Positions 51,831-61,032 of a stretch of 61,721 nucleotides of DNA are shown here, piece after piece. Where the stretch lies: contig NZ_JAGGKC010000024.1 in assembly GCF_017873395.1 (NCBI RefSeq), positions 1 to 61,721 on the forward strand, read 5' to 3'. This DNA is from Youngiibacter multivorans (GTDB lineage Bacteria > Bacillota > Clostridia > Clostridiales > Clostridiaceae). The position numbers and the translations under genes were made by a program. The notes under the pieces were generated by a model. That model saw nothing but the letters and a program-made list of their open reading frames with translations. It was not told where the DNA came from and did not search any database. Within the stretch, counting starts at the first letter, position 1; every line of letters starts with the position of its first letter.

Positions 51831-52271
51831 ATATGAGTACAGCAGTTTATAATAGGTAAAACCGTAAATATGTCATAATTTACATGTTGATAAATATATT
51901 ATGACAATTATAAATTTAAAGTATGGTGTTGTATATAATTAATATTAGTAAAGAAGTAAGCAATATTGAAAACGTGAGTGCAAAAGCGCGAAAATCGACA
52001 ATGATTGCAATAAATTACATGATAGGGAAGTGTTATTATGCCTTTCTATAATTTCAGGAAAATTTGGACACCATTGCAGTTTTTTGGGATCAGTTTGTAT
52101 TTGGAAAAGAGCCATGGGACCCTCTGGTACCGTGTTGGAAATGGCAGGCGCCAGCCTATTAAGAAGGTATAGGAACAAATACCTATGAAAAACCGCTTGA
52201 AGCTATCCCGGAAGATAATCAGTCTGTGGGATCTGCAAAAAGAATGTTAGTCTTATAGATCCATGCATAAC

Positions 52272-52320
52272 CCCACCAAGCAGGCAGATGATAATCATCT
52301 GTTCACTTGGTGGGCTTTTA
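52272..52320 (+). terminator. Strong terminator without a clear upstream gene
   Basis: CCCACCAAG (52272-52280) pairs with CTTGGTGGG (52306-52314), with an inner perfect stem CAGATGAT / ATCATCTG (52285-52301), followed by CTTTTA. No convincing gene ends before it; the nearest is the tnpB relic. It may end a small RNA or a very short gene. Confidence 0.75.
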
Positions 52321-52483
52321 CATTGAGCAGGGTTTTTCGATTTTGCATCTGTGGAACTATAAATATTCCATAAATGTCAGTATCTCAATAGTTCATTAGC
52401 GAATCTTGAAATTAAAGATAACACAGCTGTTGAAAATTCAGATTCGAGAAGCGATAAATTCAAAATATTTTAGAAATCACACT

Positions 52484-52511
52484 TTGATAATAATACATAG
52501 GAATGTATAAT
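52484..52511 (+). promoter_or_regulatory. Predicted promoter of the hydroxyacyl-CoA dehydrogenase gene
   Basis: TTGATA (52484-52489) and TATAAT (52506-52511) are 16 bases apart; a second TATAAT overlaps it at 52512-52517. Transcription would begin near 52518, inside the cre-like site. Confidence 0.6.
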
Positions 52512-52516
52512 TATAA

Positions 52517-52530
52517 TGTAAACGTTTTGG
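52517..52530 (+). promoter_or_regulatory. cre-like site (catabolite control) over the transcription start
   Basis: TGTAAACGTTTTGG matches the CcpA-site consensus TGWAANCGNTNWCA at 12 of 14 positions; only the final CA differs. Its location at the predicted transcription start would suit repression by CcpA. A CcpA gene is not in this window. Confidence 0.45.
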
Positions 52531-52540
52531 AGGTGTTGTG

Positions 52541-53476
52541 ATGGAAATTAAAAAAATTGGTGTAGCAGGATCCGGGACAATGGGTTCATCCTTAGCAGAA
52601 ACCTTTGCCAAATTTGGGTACGAGGTTTATCTGTATGACATTGCTGATGCCCAGCTGGAAAGAGCAAAAAAACTGATTACCTTGAACCATGAAACTGAAG
52701 TCAAGGAAGGGATGCTCACTCCTGAAAATGCTGATGCATTGCTTAAGCGTATCTCCTATGGCTCTGACATACAGGGCTTCAAGGATGTGGATTTCCTTAT
52801 TGAAGCGATTCTTGAGAAGATCGAGGTGAAGCATTCATTCTGGGGAGAAGTCTCCAAAATAGTACCGGACCATGCGGTGCTTTGCTCCAACACTTCCGGT
52901 CTGAGTATCACAAAGATTGCAGAAGCGGTTCATCTACCTGAAAGATTTGGAGGAATGCACTGGATCAATCCACCACATATCATCCCTTTGGTGGAAGTAA
53001 TCTCTGGGGACAAGACCACCGCAGAAGCTGCTGAGGTCATATATCAGCTTGCTGTAAAATGCAAAAAGAAACCAGTTAAAGTCCATGATGCACCAGGATT
53101 TGTGCTTAACAGGATCCAATTCGCCATCATGAGAGAAGCCCTAAATATCGTACAGGAAGGAATCACCACAGTGGACGGTGTGGATGATGTCATGAAGTAT
53201 GGACTGGGACTCCGTTATGCGGTGTTCGGACCATTTGAAGTTGCCGATTTGGGCGGACTGGACATATTCAGGAATATTTCCTCATACCTGTTTGCTGACC
53301 TATCGAACGCGGACAAGGAATTTGGTCTTCTGAAGGAGCACTTTGAGGCCGGAGAACTGGGAGTCAAATCCAAGAAGGGTTTCTACGATTATGCCGATGG
53401 CAAGGATATGGAACAAATCAGGTACCGTGACGAAATGTACACAAAGCTCCATAAGCTTCTTTACTCTGGAGAGTAG
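52541..53476 (+). CDS. 3-hydroxyacyl-CoA dehydrogenase family protein
   Basis: A 311-residue NAD-dependent dehydrogenase like 3-hydroxybutyryl-CoA dehydrogenase. GVAGSGTMGSSLAETFAKFGYEV (about 7-29) is the dinucleotide fold; LCSNTSGLSITKIA (about 114-127) and GGMHWINPPHIIPLVEVI with the catalytic His follow. The C-terminal domain begins at GFVLNRIQFAIMREAL. In the classic enzyme the His motif is HFFNP; here HWINP is a variant, also found in members acting on other hydroxy acids. ATG 52541 follows GGAGGT. It is a single-gene unit with its own promoter, cre-like site and terminator. Confidence 0.9.
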   Translation: MEIKKIGVAGSGTMGSSLAETFAKFGYEVYLYDIADAQLERAKKLITLNHETEVKEGMLTPENADALLKRISYGSDIQGFKDVDFLIEAILEKIEVKHSFWGEVSKIVPDHAVLCSNTSGLSITKIAEAVHLPERFGGMHWINPPHIIPLVEVISGDKTTAEAAEVIYQLAVKCKKKPVKVHDAPGFVLNRIQFAIMREALNIVQEGITTVDGVDDVMKYGLGLRYAVFGPFEVADLGGLDIFRNISSYLFADLSNADKEFGLLKEHFEAGELGVKSKKGFYDYADGKDMEQIRYRDEMYTKLHKLLYSGE

Positions 53477-53529
53477 ACTTTGTCGATATACCCGATGAGA
53501 AAGCATAAATATAACTAGAATCATATACG

Positions 53530-53574
53530 CCCACCAGATAAGAGATAAAAATCACTCTTATCTGGTGGGTTTTT
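53530..53574 (+). terminator. Terminator of the hydroxyacyl-CoA dehydrogenase gene
   Basis: A perfect 15-base stem: CCCACCAGATAAGAG (53530-53544) with CTCTTATCTGGTGGG (53555-53569), loop ATAAAAATCA, followed by five T. It lies 54 bases after the stop codon. Confidence 0.9.
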
Positions 53575-54102
53575 GAAATGTATGACAATACACCAGTAAT
53601 GATGATCATTTCATTTCTTGCCATTTTCTCCTGACGATATTAGCCATGAAGTTTGAGCCTCCAGGGAAAAATCAATCCCGTCTATACAAAGGTCTATGTA
53701 ATCTGGACTTATCTATACTATGCAGAATAAGTATGATTCTCAAATGCGGATTTTAAAAATGTCACATTGCTGATAGTCCCAAATTACTATATTTTCATGA
53801 TTAACTAAAAGGATTGAAACATATTGAGAGACAGGCATGTATGGGATAACAGCTTCCTTACCTGCCTGTGCTTTATCTTTCCATCAATTAAACCGTCATG
53901 CTGAATTAGGTTATGAATCATGTAAAGTATCTCTGGTCTCTGATTTAGAAACAGTCAAACAGATGCACACCTGGATACGCCTACTTTGTTTGAATAGTCT
54001 TAGCCTATGACTCAATAGGTATTAAGTATTATACAGAAAAAAGAGGCGTTGGTAATATGTAAATGGGAAATCGATTTCAAATAATGTCTTAGGGGGAAAA
54101 TC
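53575..54102. other. Gene-free region before the dicarboxylate module, with one hairpin
   Basis: No credible gene. ACAGGCA (53831-53837) pairs with TGCCTGT (53873-53879) and is followed by GCTTTATCTTT, so a leader terminator is possible. The ribosome binding site AGGGGGAA of the SLC13 gene is at the end. Confidence 0.35.
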
Positions 54103-55392
54103 ATGACACCACAGATCATTACGTTATTATTATTGGCTATTGTTGTTGTTCTTCTGGTAACTGAAAAGATGCCCATGTCTTGTATCGGATTAGGTGTAAT
54201 CGCTGTACTGACACTTACAAAGGTCCTGAAACCCGCTGAAGCGCTGGCCCAGTTTGCAAGCGGAAGCATAGTGCTGATAAGCTGCGTATTCCTGATTAGC
54301 GGAGCGATGATGGAAGTCGGTGTCGCGCAGCTTATTGGAAACAAGGTAAGGCAGATTGTTGACAAGTCCAAAGGCGGAGAAACCATGGTGATCCTACTCA
54401 TCATGGCAGCAACAATGGCAATGTGTACCGCATTACCAAGGGTTGGAGTTGCCGGAGCCCTTATTCCTATAATAATTTCGATATCCATGGCAACAGGAAT
54501 AAGCAGAACCAAGCTTCTCTTCATCATGGCGCTTACTGCAAGCTTCGGTGGATCGATAACCCTTATAGGGACACCTCCGAACCTTCTTGCTAAAGCTGCA
54601 CTTGAGCAGGCGGGATTAGGTACAATAGGATTCTTCGATTTCGCAGTCGTCGGTATTCCACTAGCAATCATGGGAACTATCTTCATCCTTCTTGTTCGAA
54701 ACAGCAGCCTTATACCAGCACGATTCCAGGAAGAGATTGTCGATGTATCTAAGATAAAGGAACAGGCCAAGTTGGATCCTTCACTGAAGAAGAAACAGGT
54801 TCTCACAGGCTTAGTATTTGCAGTATTCATCCTGTCGATCATATTTGAAAAGCAGACTGGAATACAGGCATATATAGTAGGTATAATTGGCGCGGCGGTG
54901 CTTGTCACAACCAAGACAGTCACTGAAAAATTCGCTTTCAACCAGAGCATCAACTGGGGAATGACATTCTTCATAGTTGGAATGCTTACATTAGGGGATG
55001 CGATGAGCAAGTCCGGAGCAAGCAAACTGCTCGCAGATAATGTAATGTCAATGGTAGGCAGCAATCCAAGTCCTTTATTACTTACCGGAGTCCTATTTCT
55101 TTTGGCTGCAGTCCTCACCCAGTTCATGTCTAACACTGGAGCTGCAGGAATGCTGATACCATTCGGAATATCTTTGGCATCAGGTTTGGGTCTGGATCCT
55201 AAGGCTGTAATAATGGCCATTGTAATTGGATGCAACAGCTCATTCATGACACCGATGGCAACACCAGCAAATACAATGATAGTAGGACCTGGAAACATAA
55301 AGTTCATGGATTGGGTAAAGGTTGGAATTCCGCTTATGGTAATGACCTTCATATTAGCTATGGTGGTACTGCCTATGGCATTCCCTCTATAA
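54103..55392 (+). CDS. SLC13 (DASS) family dicarboxylate-type symporter
   Basis: A 429-residue membrane protein with about 11 helices, a normal size for bacterial DASS carriers. The two substrate/sodium motifs are visible: SFGGSITLIGTPPN (about 147-160) and QFMSNTGAAGMLIPFG (about 344-359), the latter with the SNT triplet, plus FMTPMATPANTMIVGPG (about 385-401). Such carriers import succinate, malate, fumarate or related di-acids with sodium. The lyase gene follows after 31 bases. It is the first gene of the dicarboxylate module, and together they suggest that a di-acid or succinyl adduct is the substrate. Confidence 0.92.
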   Translation: MTPQIITLLLLAIVVVLLVTEKMPMSCIGLGVIAVLTLTKVLKPAEALAQFASGSIVLISCVFLISGAMMEVGVAQLIGNKVRQIVDKSKGGETMVILLIMAATMAMCTALPRVGVAGALIPIIISISMATGISRTKLLFIMALTASFGGSITLIGTPPNLLAKAALEQAGLGTIGFFDFAVVGIPLAIMGTIFILLVRNSSLIPARFQEEIVDVSKIKEQAKLDPSLKKKQVLTGLVFAVFILSIIFEKQTGIQAYIVGIIGAAVLVTTKTVTEKFAFNQSINWGMTFFIVGMLTLGDAMSKSGASKLLADNVMSMVGSNPSPLLLTGVLFLLAAVLTQFMSNTGAAGMLIPFGISLASGLGLDPKAVIMAIVIGCNSSFMTPMATPANTMIVGPGNIKFMDWVKVGIPLMVMTFILAMVVLPMAFPL

Positions 55393-55423
55393 AATACAAA
55401 AGTGAAAGATATGGTGAAACTTG

Positions 55424-56761
55424 ATGGGAATTAGTGTGTTTGACAATGAGCTGTACAAATATAACTACAGCGCTGATGAAATGAATAAGATATTCGATGA
55501 TAAGAATCTGTTGCAGAAATGGCTCGATGTGGAGGCAGCTCTTGCAGCTGCTGAAGCAAAGGTAGGACTTGTACCGGATGATGTCGCTGCCATAATAAAG
55601 GAAAAAGCCAAAGTAGAAAATATTGACATGGAGATCATAAAGAAGCAGGCAATAATAACAGGACATCCGTTTATGCCGCTACTAAGGGCCTTTACCCCGA
55701 TTTGCGGTGCAGCAGGGGAGTACGTCCATCTGGGTACGACAACACAGGACATGATGGACACGGCGGAAATACTGCAGATAAGGGAAGGTTATGAGCTTAT
55801 CCTTAAGCAGCTGAAAGAGCTATATGAAGAGCTGCTTAAGAAGGCTGAGGAAAAGAAGAAGACAATAATAATGGGCAGGACCAATGGGCAGCATGCTCTG
55901 CCAATAACAGTAGGATTCAAATTCGCTGTATGGGCAAGTGAAACAAAAAGACATATACAGCGGCTTGAAAGCTGCAAGGATAGGCTGTTTGTAGGACAGT
56001 TTTCCGGGGCAGTCGGCTCACTGGCATCACTGGGCGAGAATGCGATTCAAGTCAGGAAGTTCTTCTTCGAAGAACTGAACCTGAATTCACCGGACATTAC
56101 CTGGAACACTTCCAGGGATAATGTTGTAGAAATAGCATCGATCCTGGGCATCATGGCGTCAACGTTGAGCAAGATAGGTAACGAGGTCTATGCGCTGCAG
56201 AAGCAGGAGTTTTCTGAGTTCGAGGAATTCACGGGACATGGGGCTGTAGGCAGCAGCACAATGCCTCATAAAAAGAATCCATTCATATCGATGCAGATAG
56301 TGTCGCTGGGAAGACTCGTAAAGATTGCAGTAGCAGAAGCGTTCGAAACACTGGAAAATGAGCATGAGCGTGATCCTCGTTCATTGTCAGTGGAATGGGA
56401 TTATGTGCCAAGGGTGTTCTGCTTCGCAAGTGCAGCATTGGAAAAAACAATAAACCTGGTAAGCAATCTTGTCATTAAGGAAAAGAACATAAACAAGAAT
56501 ATCAATATACTGCAGGGACTGGTGTTCAGTGAAAAGATAATGATGAAGCTCAGCAGCAGTATTGGAAGGCAAACAGCCCATGACCTTATGCATGAACTTG
56601 CACTTGAAGCGCTTGAGAATGGTACACCGCTTAAGGATATGATCATTGGCAACAAGGAGATCATGGAACACTTTACAAAAGAGGAAGTCGAGGAAAGCCT
56701 CAAGGCTGAGAACTACCTGGGACTTTCAGAATACTTCGTTGACGAAGTTCTGGCAAGGTGA
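55424..56761 (+). CDS. Fumarase/aspartase-superfamily lyase (adenylosuccinate lyase/CMLE-like)
   Basis: A 445-residue lyase. Superfamily marks: GTTTQDMMDTAE (about 105-116), MGRTNGQHALPITVG (151-165) and the catalytic-loop signature GSSTMPHKKNP (277-287). The segment that reads G-R-T-H-G-Q in adenylosuccinate lyase has Asn at 155 instead of the His that acts as a general acid/base; H158 is kept three residues on. Pur genes are absent nearby, so purine synthesis is unlikely. Next to a DASS carrier, malic enzyme and fumarase it could release fumarate from a succinyl-amine or succinyl-thiol. ATG 55424 is preferred over TTG 55421; the ribosome binding site is weak. Confidence 0.85.
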   Translation: MGISVFDNELYKYNYSADEMNKIFDDKNLLQKWLDVEAALAAAEAKVGLVPDDVAAIIKEKAKVENIDMEIIKKQAIITGHPFMPLLRAFTPICGAAGEYVHLGTTTQDMMDTAEILQIREGYELILKQLKELYEELLKKAEEKKKTIIMGRTNGQHALPITVGFKFAVWASETKRHIQRLESCKDRLFVGQFSGAVGSLASLGENAIQVRKFFFEELNLNSPDITWNTSRDNVVEIASILGIMASTLSKIGNEVYALQKQEFSEFEEFTGHGAVGSSTMPHKKNPFISMQIVSLGRLVKIAVAEAFETLENEHERDPRSLSVEWDYVPRVFCFASAALEKTINLVSNLVIKEKNINKNINILQGLVFSEKIMMKLSSSIGRQTAHDLMHELALEALENGTPLKDMIIGNKEIMEHFTKEEVEESLKAENYLGLSEYFVDEVLAR

Positions 56762-57144
56762 TAATAGTATTGGAATGCACTCAGAATGACCTCAATAATG
56801 ATTTTTGAAGATATTCATAATGAAATTCTTAAGTTGGTGTCGGGGATTTCCATACACCATAGGTAATTCATGTTTGCATGGCTAACAAAATAGAGAATGA
56901 CAATTTCCGCAAATACATTAAAATGGCAGTTCCCCATTCGCTCGGATGGGGATTCGCTGCTATAAGCAACAATATATCACAACAGCAATATTGCTAGATG
57001 AACTGCTATAAATTTATTTCATCAATAGTATAGCAACCTGCAAATATCTTAAGTAAGTTGAAGATGTCCAAGGTTTCATGAAGCAACGGTGAATACGCAA
57101 CAAGCTAAACAGTTGAAGAACATAAGATATCAAGGGAGGAAATA
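56762..57144. other. Intergenic region between lyase and malic enzyme, with a hairpin
   Basis: No gene seen. TCCCCAT (56931-56937) pairs with ATGGGGA (56946-56952) around TCGCTCGG, and CAG/CTG extend the arms. There is no T run. The ribosome binding site GGGAGGAAA precedes malic enzyme. Confidence 0.35.
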
Positions 57145-58323
57145 ATGTCTACAATATATGAAAGAGCGCTTGAGAAGCATGTCGAATGGAAAGGGAAGCT
57201 TGAGGTTTCGCTTAAAGCTCCGCTCGAAACAAACGATGACCTTAGCATGGCGTATACTCCAGGGGTGGCACAGCCCTGCTTAGAAATCGAAAAGGATCCT
57301 GACAGCGTCTACAAGTACACTTGGAAGGGGAACAGTGTGGCTATAGTGACCGATGGGTCTGCTGTATTGGGGCTGGGAGATATCGGACCAATGGCAGGAC
57401 TTCCGGTTATGGAAGGCAAGGCGATTTTGTTCAAGAAATTCGCAGGAATCGATGCCGTACCCATTTGCCTGGATGCCAGGGAACCGAAGGAAATAGTAAG
57501 GATAGTCAAGGCTATAGCTCCAGCCTTTGGTGGAATCAACCTTGAAGACATTAGCGCTCCAAGATGCGTTGAGATAGAAAGGGCGCTGATAGAAGAGCTT
57601 GAAATACCAGTATTCCATGATGACCAGCATGGAACTGCCATTGTAGTTACGGCCGGACTTATAAATGCGCTTAAATTGGTCGGTAAGAAAGCAGAAGACG
57701 TTACAGTTGTGATCAGCGGCACTGGAGCCGCAGGCAGCTCGATAATAAGGATGTTGAAGAAACTGGGAGTAAAGACAATATATGCATTCAACAAGGACGG
57801 CATGGTTGTCAGGGAAGAATACGAAATGTATGACCACCTGGTAAGGGAGCTTGTTGAAATTACAAATTCACAAAGAAAAAAAATGTCCATTGCGGAAGCT
57901 TTGAAGGAAGCGGAAGTCTTTATTGGCGTTTCAGCGCCGGGGCTGTTGACTGCAGAAATGGTATCTGAAATGAAGAAGGACCCAATCGTGTTCGCTCTGG
58001 CAAATCCTGAACCGGAGATAAGCTATGCTGAAGCGGTTGCTGGAGGAGCACGCGTTGTAGCGACTGGAAGAAGTGATTATCCGAATCAGATCAATAACGT
58101 CCTGGCTTTCCCAGGTCTTTTTAGAGGTGCTTTTGACGTAAGGGCAAGGAAGATCAACGAAGAGATGAAGATGGCCGCTGCAATCGGAATCGCATCTTTG
58201 GTTTCCGATACTGAGCTCAATGAAGAGTATATAGTTCCATCAGCATTGGATCCTAGAGTCACTGCTGTCGTAGCAAAAGAAGTAAGTAAAAAAGCGGTTG
58301 AAACAGGCGTTTCCTCACTTTAG
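57145..58323 (+). CDS. NAD(P)-dependent malic enzyme
   Basis: Oxidatively decarboxylates malate to pyruvate and CO2. The short bacterial form of 392 residues. YTPGVAQPCLEI (about 37-48) and VAIVTDGSAVLGLGDIGPMAGLPVMEGKAILFK with the catalytic Lys near 92 are typical; VFHDDQHGTAIVV (about 158-170) is the metal site and VVISGTGAAGSSIIRML (about 189-205) the dinucleotide loop, whose D/A choice cannot decide NAD from NADP here. ATG with GGGAGG upstream. It lies 383 bases after the lyase and 125 before fumarase alpha, so it could drain malate made by the fumarase. Confidence 0.95.
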   Translation: MSTIYERALEKHVEWKGKLEVSLKAPLETNDDLSMAYTPGVAQPCLEIEKDPDSVYKYTWKGNSVAIVTDGSAVLGLGDIGPMAGLPVMEGKAILFKKFAGIDAVPICLDAREPKEIVRIVKAIAPAFGGINLEDISAPRCVEIERALIEELEIPVFHDDQHGTAIVVTAGLINALKLVGKKAEDVTVVISGTGAAGSSIIRMLKKLGVKTIYAFNKDGMVVREEYEMYDHLVRELVEITNSQRKKMSIAEALKEAEVFIGVSAPGLLTAEMVSEMKKDPIVFALANPEPEISYAEAVAGGARVVATGRSDYPNQINNVLAFPGLFRGAFDVRARKINEEMKMAAAIGIASLVSDTELNEEYIVPSALDPRVTAVVAKEVSKKAVETGVSSL

Positions 58324-58448
58324 GTGGACTGACAGGATCAGACTGAAACTACCTGCTTAATCAGTTAAAAAGAGAATTTGAATTAATGACCTTATGGTGG
58401 GTTTCACGATAGGATGGGAAGGATGCCAATCAAAGGGTAAAGGAGCAA

Positions 58449-59303
58449 ATGACAGGTACTATGAGAACAATAGATGTTTCAAAGATAACAGATGCAGTCA
58501 GGAAGCTTTGCATTGAGGCCAACTATTTCCTTCCTGACGATATCAAAAATAGATTCGATACAGCACTTAACGAAGAAACCTTTCCCATTGCGAAAAATTT
58601 CATAAAGATACTTAAAGAAAATGCTGATGTCGCTGCAAAGGAAAATATGCCGATTTGCCAGGATACAGGAATGGCAATTGTCTTCATCGAATTGGGTCAG
58701 GATGTTCATATTGTCGGAGGTTCCATTGAGGAGGCAGTCAATGAGGGAGTCAGGTGTGGCTATGTTGATGGGTATCTGAGGAAATCGGTTGTGGGGGATC
58801 CTCTTGAAAGAGTGAACACAAACGACAATACTCCGGCAATAATCCATTATGAAATTATTCCTGGGGATGGGTTAACCATCACTTTGTCGCCTAAGGGTTA
58901 TGGAAGCGAGAACATGAGCAGGATAAGGATGCTAAAGCCATCTGATGGAGTAGAAGGAGTGGTTCAATTCATTTTGGATTCGGTCAGGGAAGCCGGCCCT
59001 AATCCATGCCCTCCAATAATTGTAGGTGTCGGTATAGGCGGATCATTTGAGAAGGCTGCCTATCTGGCTAAGAAATCCCTGTTGAGGCCCATTGATTCAA
59101 GAAACCCAATTGAATACTATGCGAACCTTGAAAATGATATTCTCACTGCCATAAATGGATTGGGAATAGGACCGCAAGGCTTCGGGGGACTAACCACAGC
59201 ACTTGCCGTGAACATAGAAACCTATGCAACCCATATAGCAGGACTCCCTGTAGCAGTCAATATAAGCTGTCATGCGACAAGACATAAGGTCGCACAATTG
59301 TAA
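58449..59303 (+). CDS. fumA: Fumarate hydratase class I, alpha subunit
   Basis: The N-terminal half of the two-subunit iron-sulfur fumarase, 284 residues. The cluster cysteines are in MPICQDTGMA (about 69-78), GPNPCPPIIVG (about 182-192) and ISCHATRH (about 273-280). FGGLTTALAVNIETY and GIGGSFEKAAYLAKKS are further family landmarks. Related enzymes include the two-subunit tartrate dehydratase; without ligand data the fumarase call rests on the neighbouring malic enzyme and lyase. AAAGGAGC lies 6 bases before ATG. The beta subunit follows after a 94-base gap. Confidence 0.9.
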   Translation: MTGTMRTIDVSKITDAVRKLCIEANYFLPDDIKNRFDTALNEETFPIAKNFIKILKENADVAAKENMPICQDTGMAIVFIELGQDVHIVGGSIEEAVNEGVRCGYVDGYLRKSVVGDPLERVNTNDNTPAIIHYEIIPGDGLTITLSPKGYGSENMSRIRMLKPSDGVEGVVQFILDSVREAGPNPCPPIIVGVGIGGSFEKAAYLAKKSLLRPIDSRNPIEYYANLENDILTAINGLGIGPQGFGGLTTALAVNIETYATHIAGLPVAVNISCHATRHKVAQL

Positions 59304-59397
59304 CCATCATGAAGACTGAAAGGCCATATTCTCAGATCAGAGCATTTGCAATTAGTAATGAATCAAACATGAAATATATGTGATGAGGGACGGTATT

Positions 59398-59958
59398 ATG
59401 GAGAAGAGAATATTTACTCCGCTTACTCAGGATAAGCTGAAGGACCTTAAGGCAGGTGACACAGTACTGCTGTCAGGATATATTTATACTGCAAGGGATG
59501 CTGCCCACAAGAAGCTTGTCGAGCTGTTGAAAGAGGGGAAGGAACTCCCGTTTGATGTCAGGGATCAGGTAATATACTACGTAGGACCGACTCCTGCAAA
59601 AGAAGGACAGCCTATAGGCTCAGCCGGTCCAACCACAAGCTATAGGATGGATGCTTACGCGCCAATGCTGATTGAGCAAGGCTTGACCGGAATGATTGGT
59701 AAGGGCATCAGGGGTAAGGAAGTAGTAGATGCCATGATAAAGCATGGCGCAGTATATTTCGCTTCAATCGGAGGAGCAGCCGCATTGTCCGCCAAAAAGG
59801 TGAAGAGTTCTGAACTTATTGCATATGAGGAACTAGGTGCAGAATCGATCAAAAGGCTGTACGTTGAGGATTTCCCGATTATAGTGGCAATTGACGCATA
59901 TGGAAACAATTATTATGAAATAGGGCAAAAGGAGTATCTTGAAGGTTACAGCAAGTGA
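59398..59958 (+). CDS. fumB: Fumarate hydratase class I, beta subunit
   Basis: The C-terminal swivelling domain of class I fumarase as a separate 186-residue protein. YYVGPTPAKEGQPIGSAGPTTSYRMDAY (about 60-85) and GLTGMIGKGIRGKEV form the substrate-anion binding area, and GGAAALSA follows. ATG 59398 is chosen because GAGGGA (59385-59390) lies 7 bases upstream; an in-frame ATG at 59380 is possible. It acts only with the alpha subunit. Together they hydrate fumarate to malate for malic enzyme. Confidence 0.9.
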   Translation: MEKRIFTPLTQDKLKDLKAGDTVLLSGYIYTARDAAHKKLVELLKEGKELPFDVRDQVIYYVGPTPAKEGQPIGSAGPTTSYRMDAYAPMLIEQGLTGMIGKGIRGKEVVDAMIKHGAVYFASIGGAAALSAKKVKSSELIAYEELGAESIKRLYVEDFPIIVAIDAYGNNYYEIGQKEYLEGYSK

Positions 59959-60094
59959 CAATGAATAAGTTTCATGTAAGATGTGATAAAATCAATAGTG
60001 ATGCTCGCTCACATTAACTGTAGCCGTGGAAATAAATACTGGTTTTGGATTCACCACATTCTTTTCTGTCATCTATACCAAGGAGGTTAGGACA

Positions 60095-61027
60095 ATGGAC
60101 ACTCGCAAACTGATATATTTTGAAGCGGTTGCAAGGAACAACAACTTTACGAAGGCTGCTGAAGAACTATTGATCTCTCAGCCATCAATCACTCTGGCAA
60201 TAAAGAACCTTGAAGACGAACTGGGAGTGCTCCTCTTCAAGCGAGAGCAAAACCGGATCCTCCTTACAGATGAAGGCCAGATACTATTGGTCAGGTCAAG
60301 GGAAATAATCGACAGCATTGAAAAATCAAAAAGGGAGATCCAGGAATATGCAGCTGGTGGTGAGAAAATTCTCAGATTTGGGGTTCCACCAATCATGGGT
60401 TCATGGATCCTGCCGAGTCTAATAAATGACTTCACATTAAGGTTTCCAGGGCTGAAACTCGAAATATCGGAGCTTGGTTCTAGGAACATAATCCAGTCTT
60501 TGAACAAGGATTTGATCGATGTAGGCTACATTGTCTTCGATGATAATTACAGCATTGACTTCTATAAGGAATATGAAGTAATGGAAATTACGAAAGGTCA
60601 GATATATGTTCTTTTGAACAAAGACCATCCGTTTGCTGGTCAAACATCAATAGACATAAGAACGCTGGACAATCAGCCTTATATAGCATATATCGAGGGT
60701 ACCTTCATGCAGACCGCAGTATATGCCGAACTAGAGAAGAAGAATGTTTCATTGAAGGAAGTATACAAGCCCAACCAGCTGGCTACGCTGATCAATCTGG
60801 TGAGCTATGGGTGCGGGATATCATTCATAATGGACAACAGGGTGCCTATCGTGAAAGACAATAGTAATCTTATGTCCATACCCCTGAAGGAACCTCTATA
60901 TTATAGTACAGGCCTGATTTGGAAAAAGAAGAAATACTTGTCAAAGGTAGCGAGAAGCTTCATTGATTTCATGGCTGAAAGAAAAAACAATCAGTTAGAT
61001 CACCATGATCAAATACAGAAGGGTTAG
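60095..61027 (+). CDS. LysR-family transcriptional regulator
   Basis: A 310-residue regulator. The N-terminal helix-turn-helix (1-60) has LIYFEAVARNNNFTKAAEELLISQPSITLAIKNLEDELG in near-perfect LysR form. The effector domain (about 90-300) has LRFGVPPIMGSWILPSLI and IIDNRVPIV-like segments typical of the CynR/CysB-like class 2 fold. ATG 60095 follows AAGGAGG with 8-base spacing; the frame upstream is open but has no such site. It follows the fumarase genes and probably activates the module, with a dicarboxylate as effector, which is inference. Confidence 0.9.
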   Translation: MDTRKLIYFEAVARNNNFTKAAEELLISQPSITLAIKNLEDELGVLLFKREQNRILLTDEGQILLVRSREIIDSIEKSKREIQEYAAGGEKILRFGVPPIMGSWILPSLINDFTLRFPGLKLEISELGSRNIIQSLNKDLIDVGYIVFDDNYSIDFYKEYEVMEITKGQIYVLLNKDHPFAGQTSIDIRTLDNQPYIAYIEGTFMQTAVYAELEKKNVSLKEVYKPNQLATLINLVSYGCGISFIMDNRVPIVKDNSNLMSIPLKEPLYYSTGLIWKKKKYLSKVARSFIDFMAERKNNQLDHHDQIQKG

Positions 61028-61032
61028 ATGCG

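Noticed and set aside
52038..52172. A 44-codon plus-strand frame with GGGAAG upstream
   Set aside because: Too short and without homology signal; mentioned only as one explanation for the orphan terminator at 52272.
54012..55352. A 446-codon open frame on the minus strand opposite the SLC13 gene
   Set aside because: The plus-strand protein has clear SLC13 motifs and a good ribosome binding site. The antisense reading is low-complexity, rich in Ile, Pro, Thr and Ser, and has no motif; it results from codon bias.
57280..57890. Two overlapping minus-strand frames of 185-193 codons inside malic enzyme
   Set aside because: They lie inside a gene with intact catalytic motifs and show no protein features of their own.
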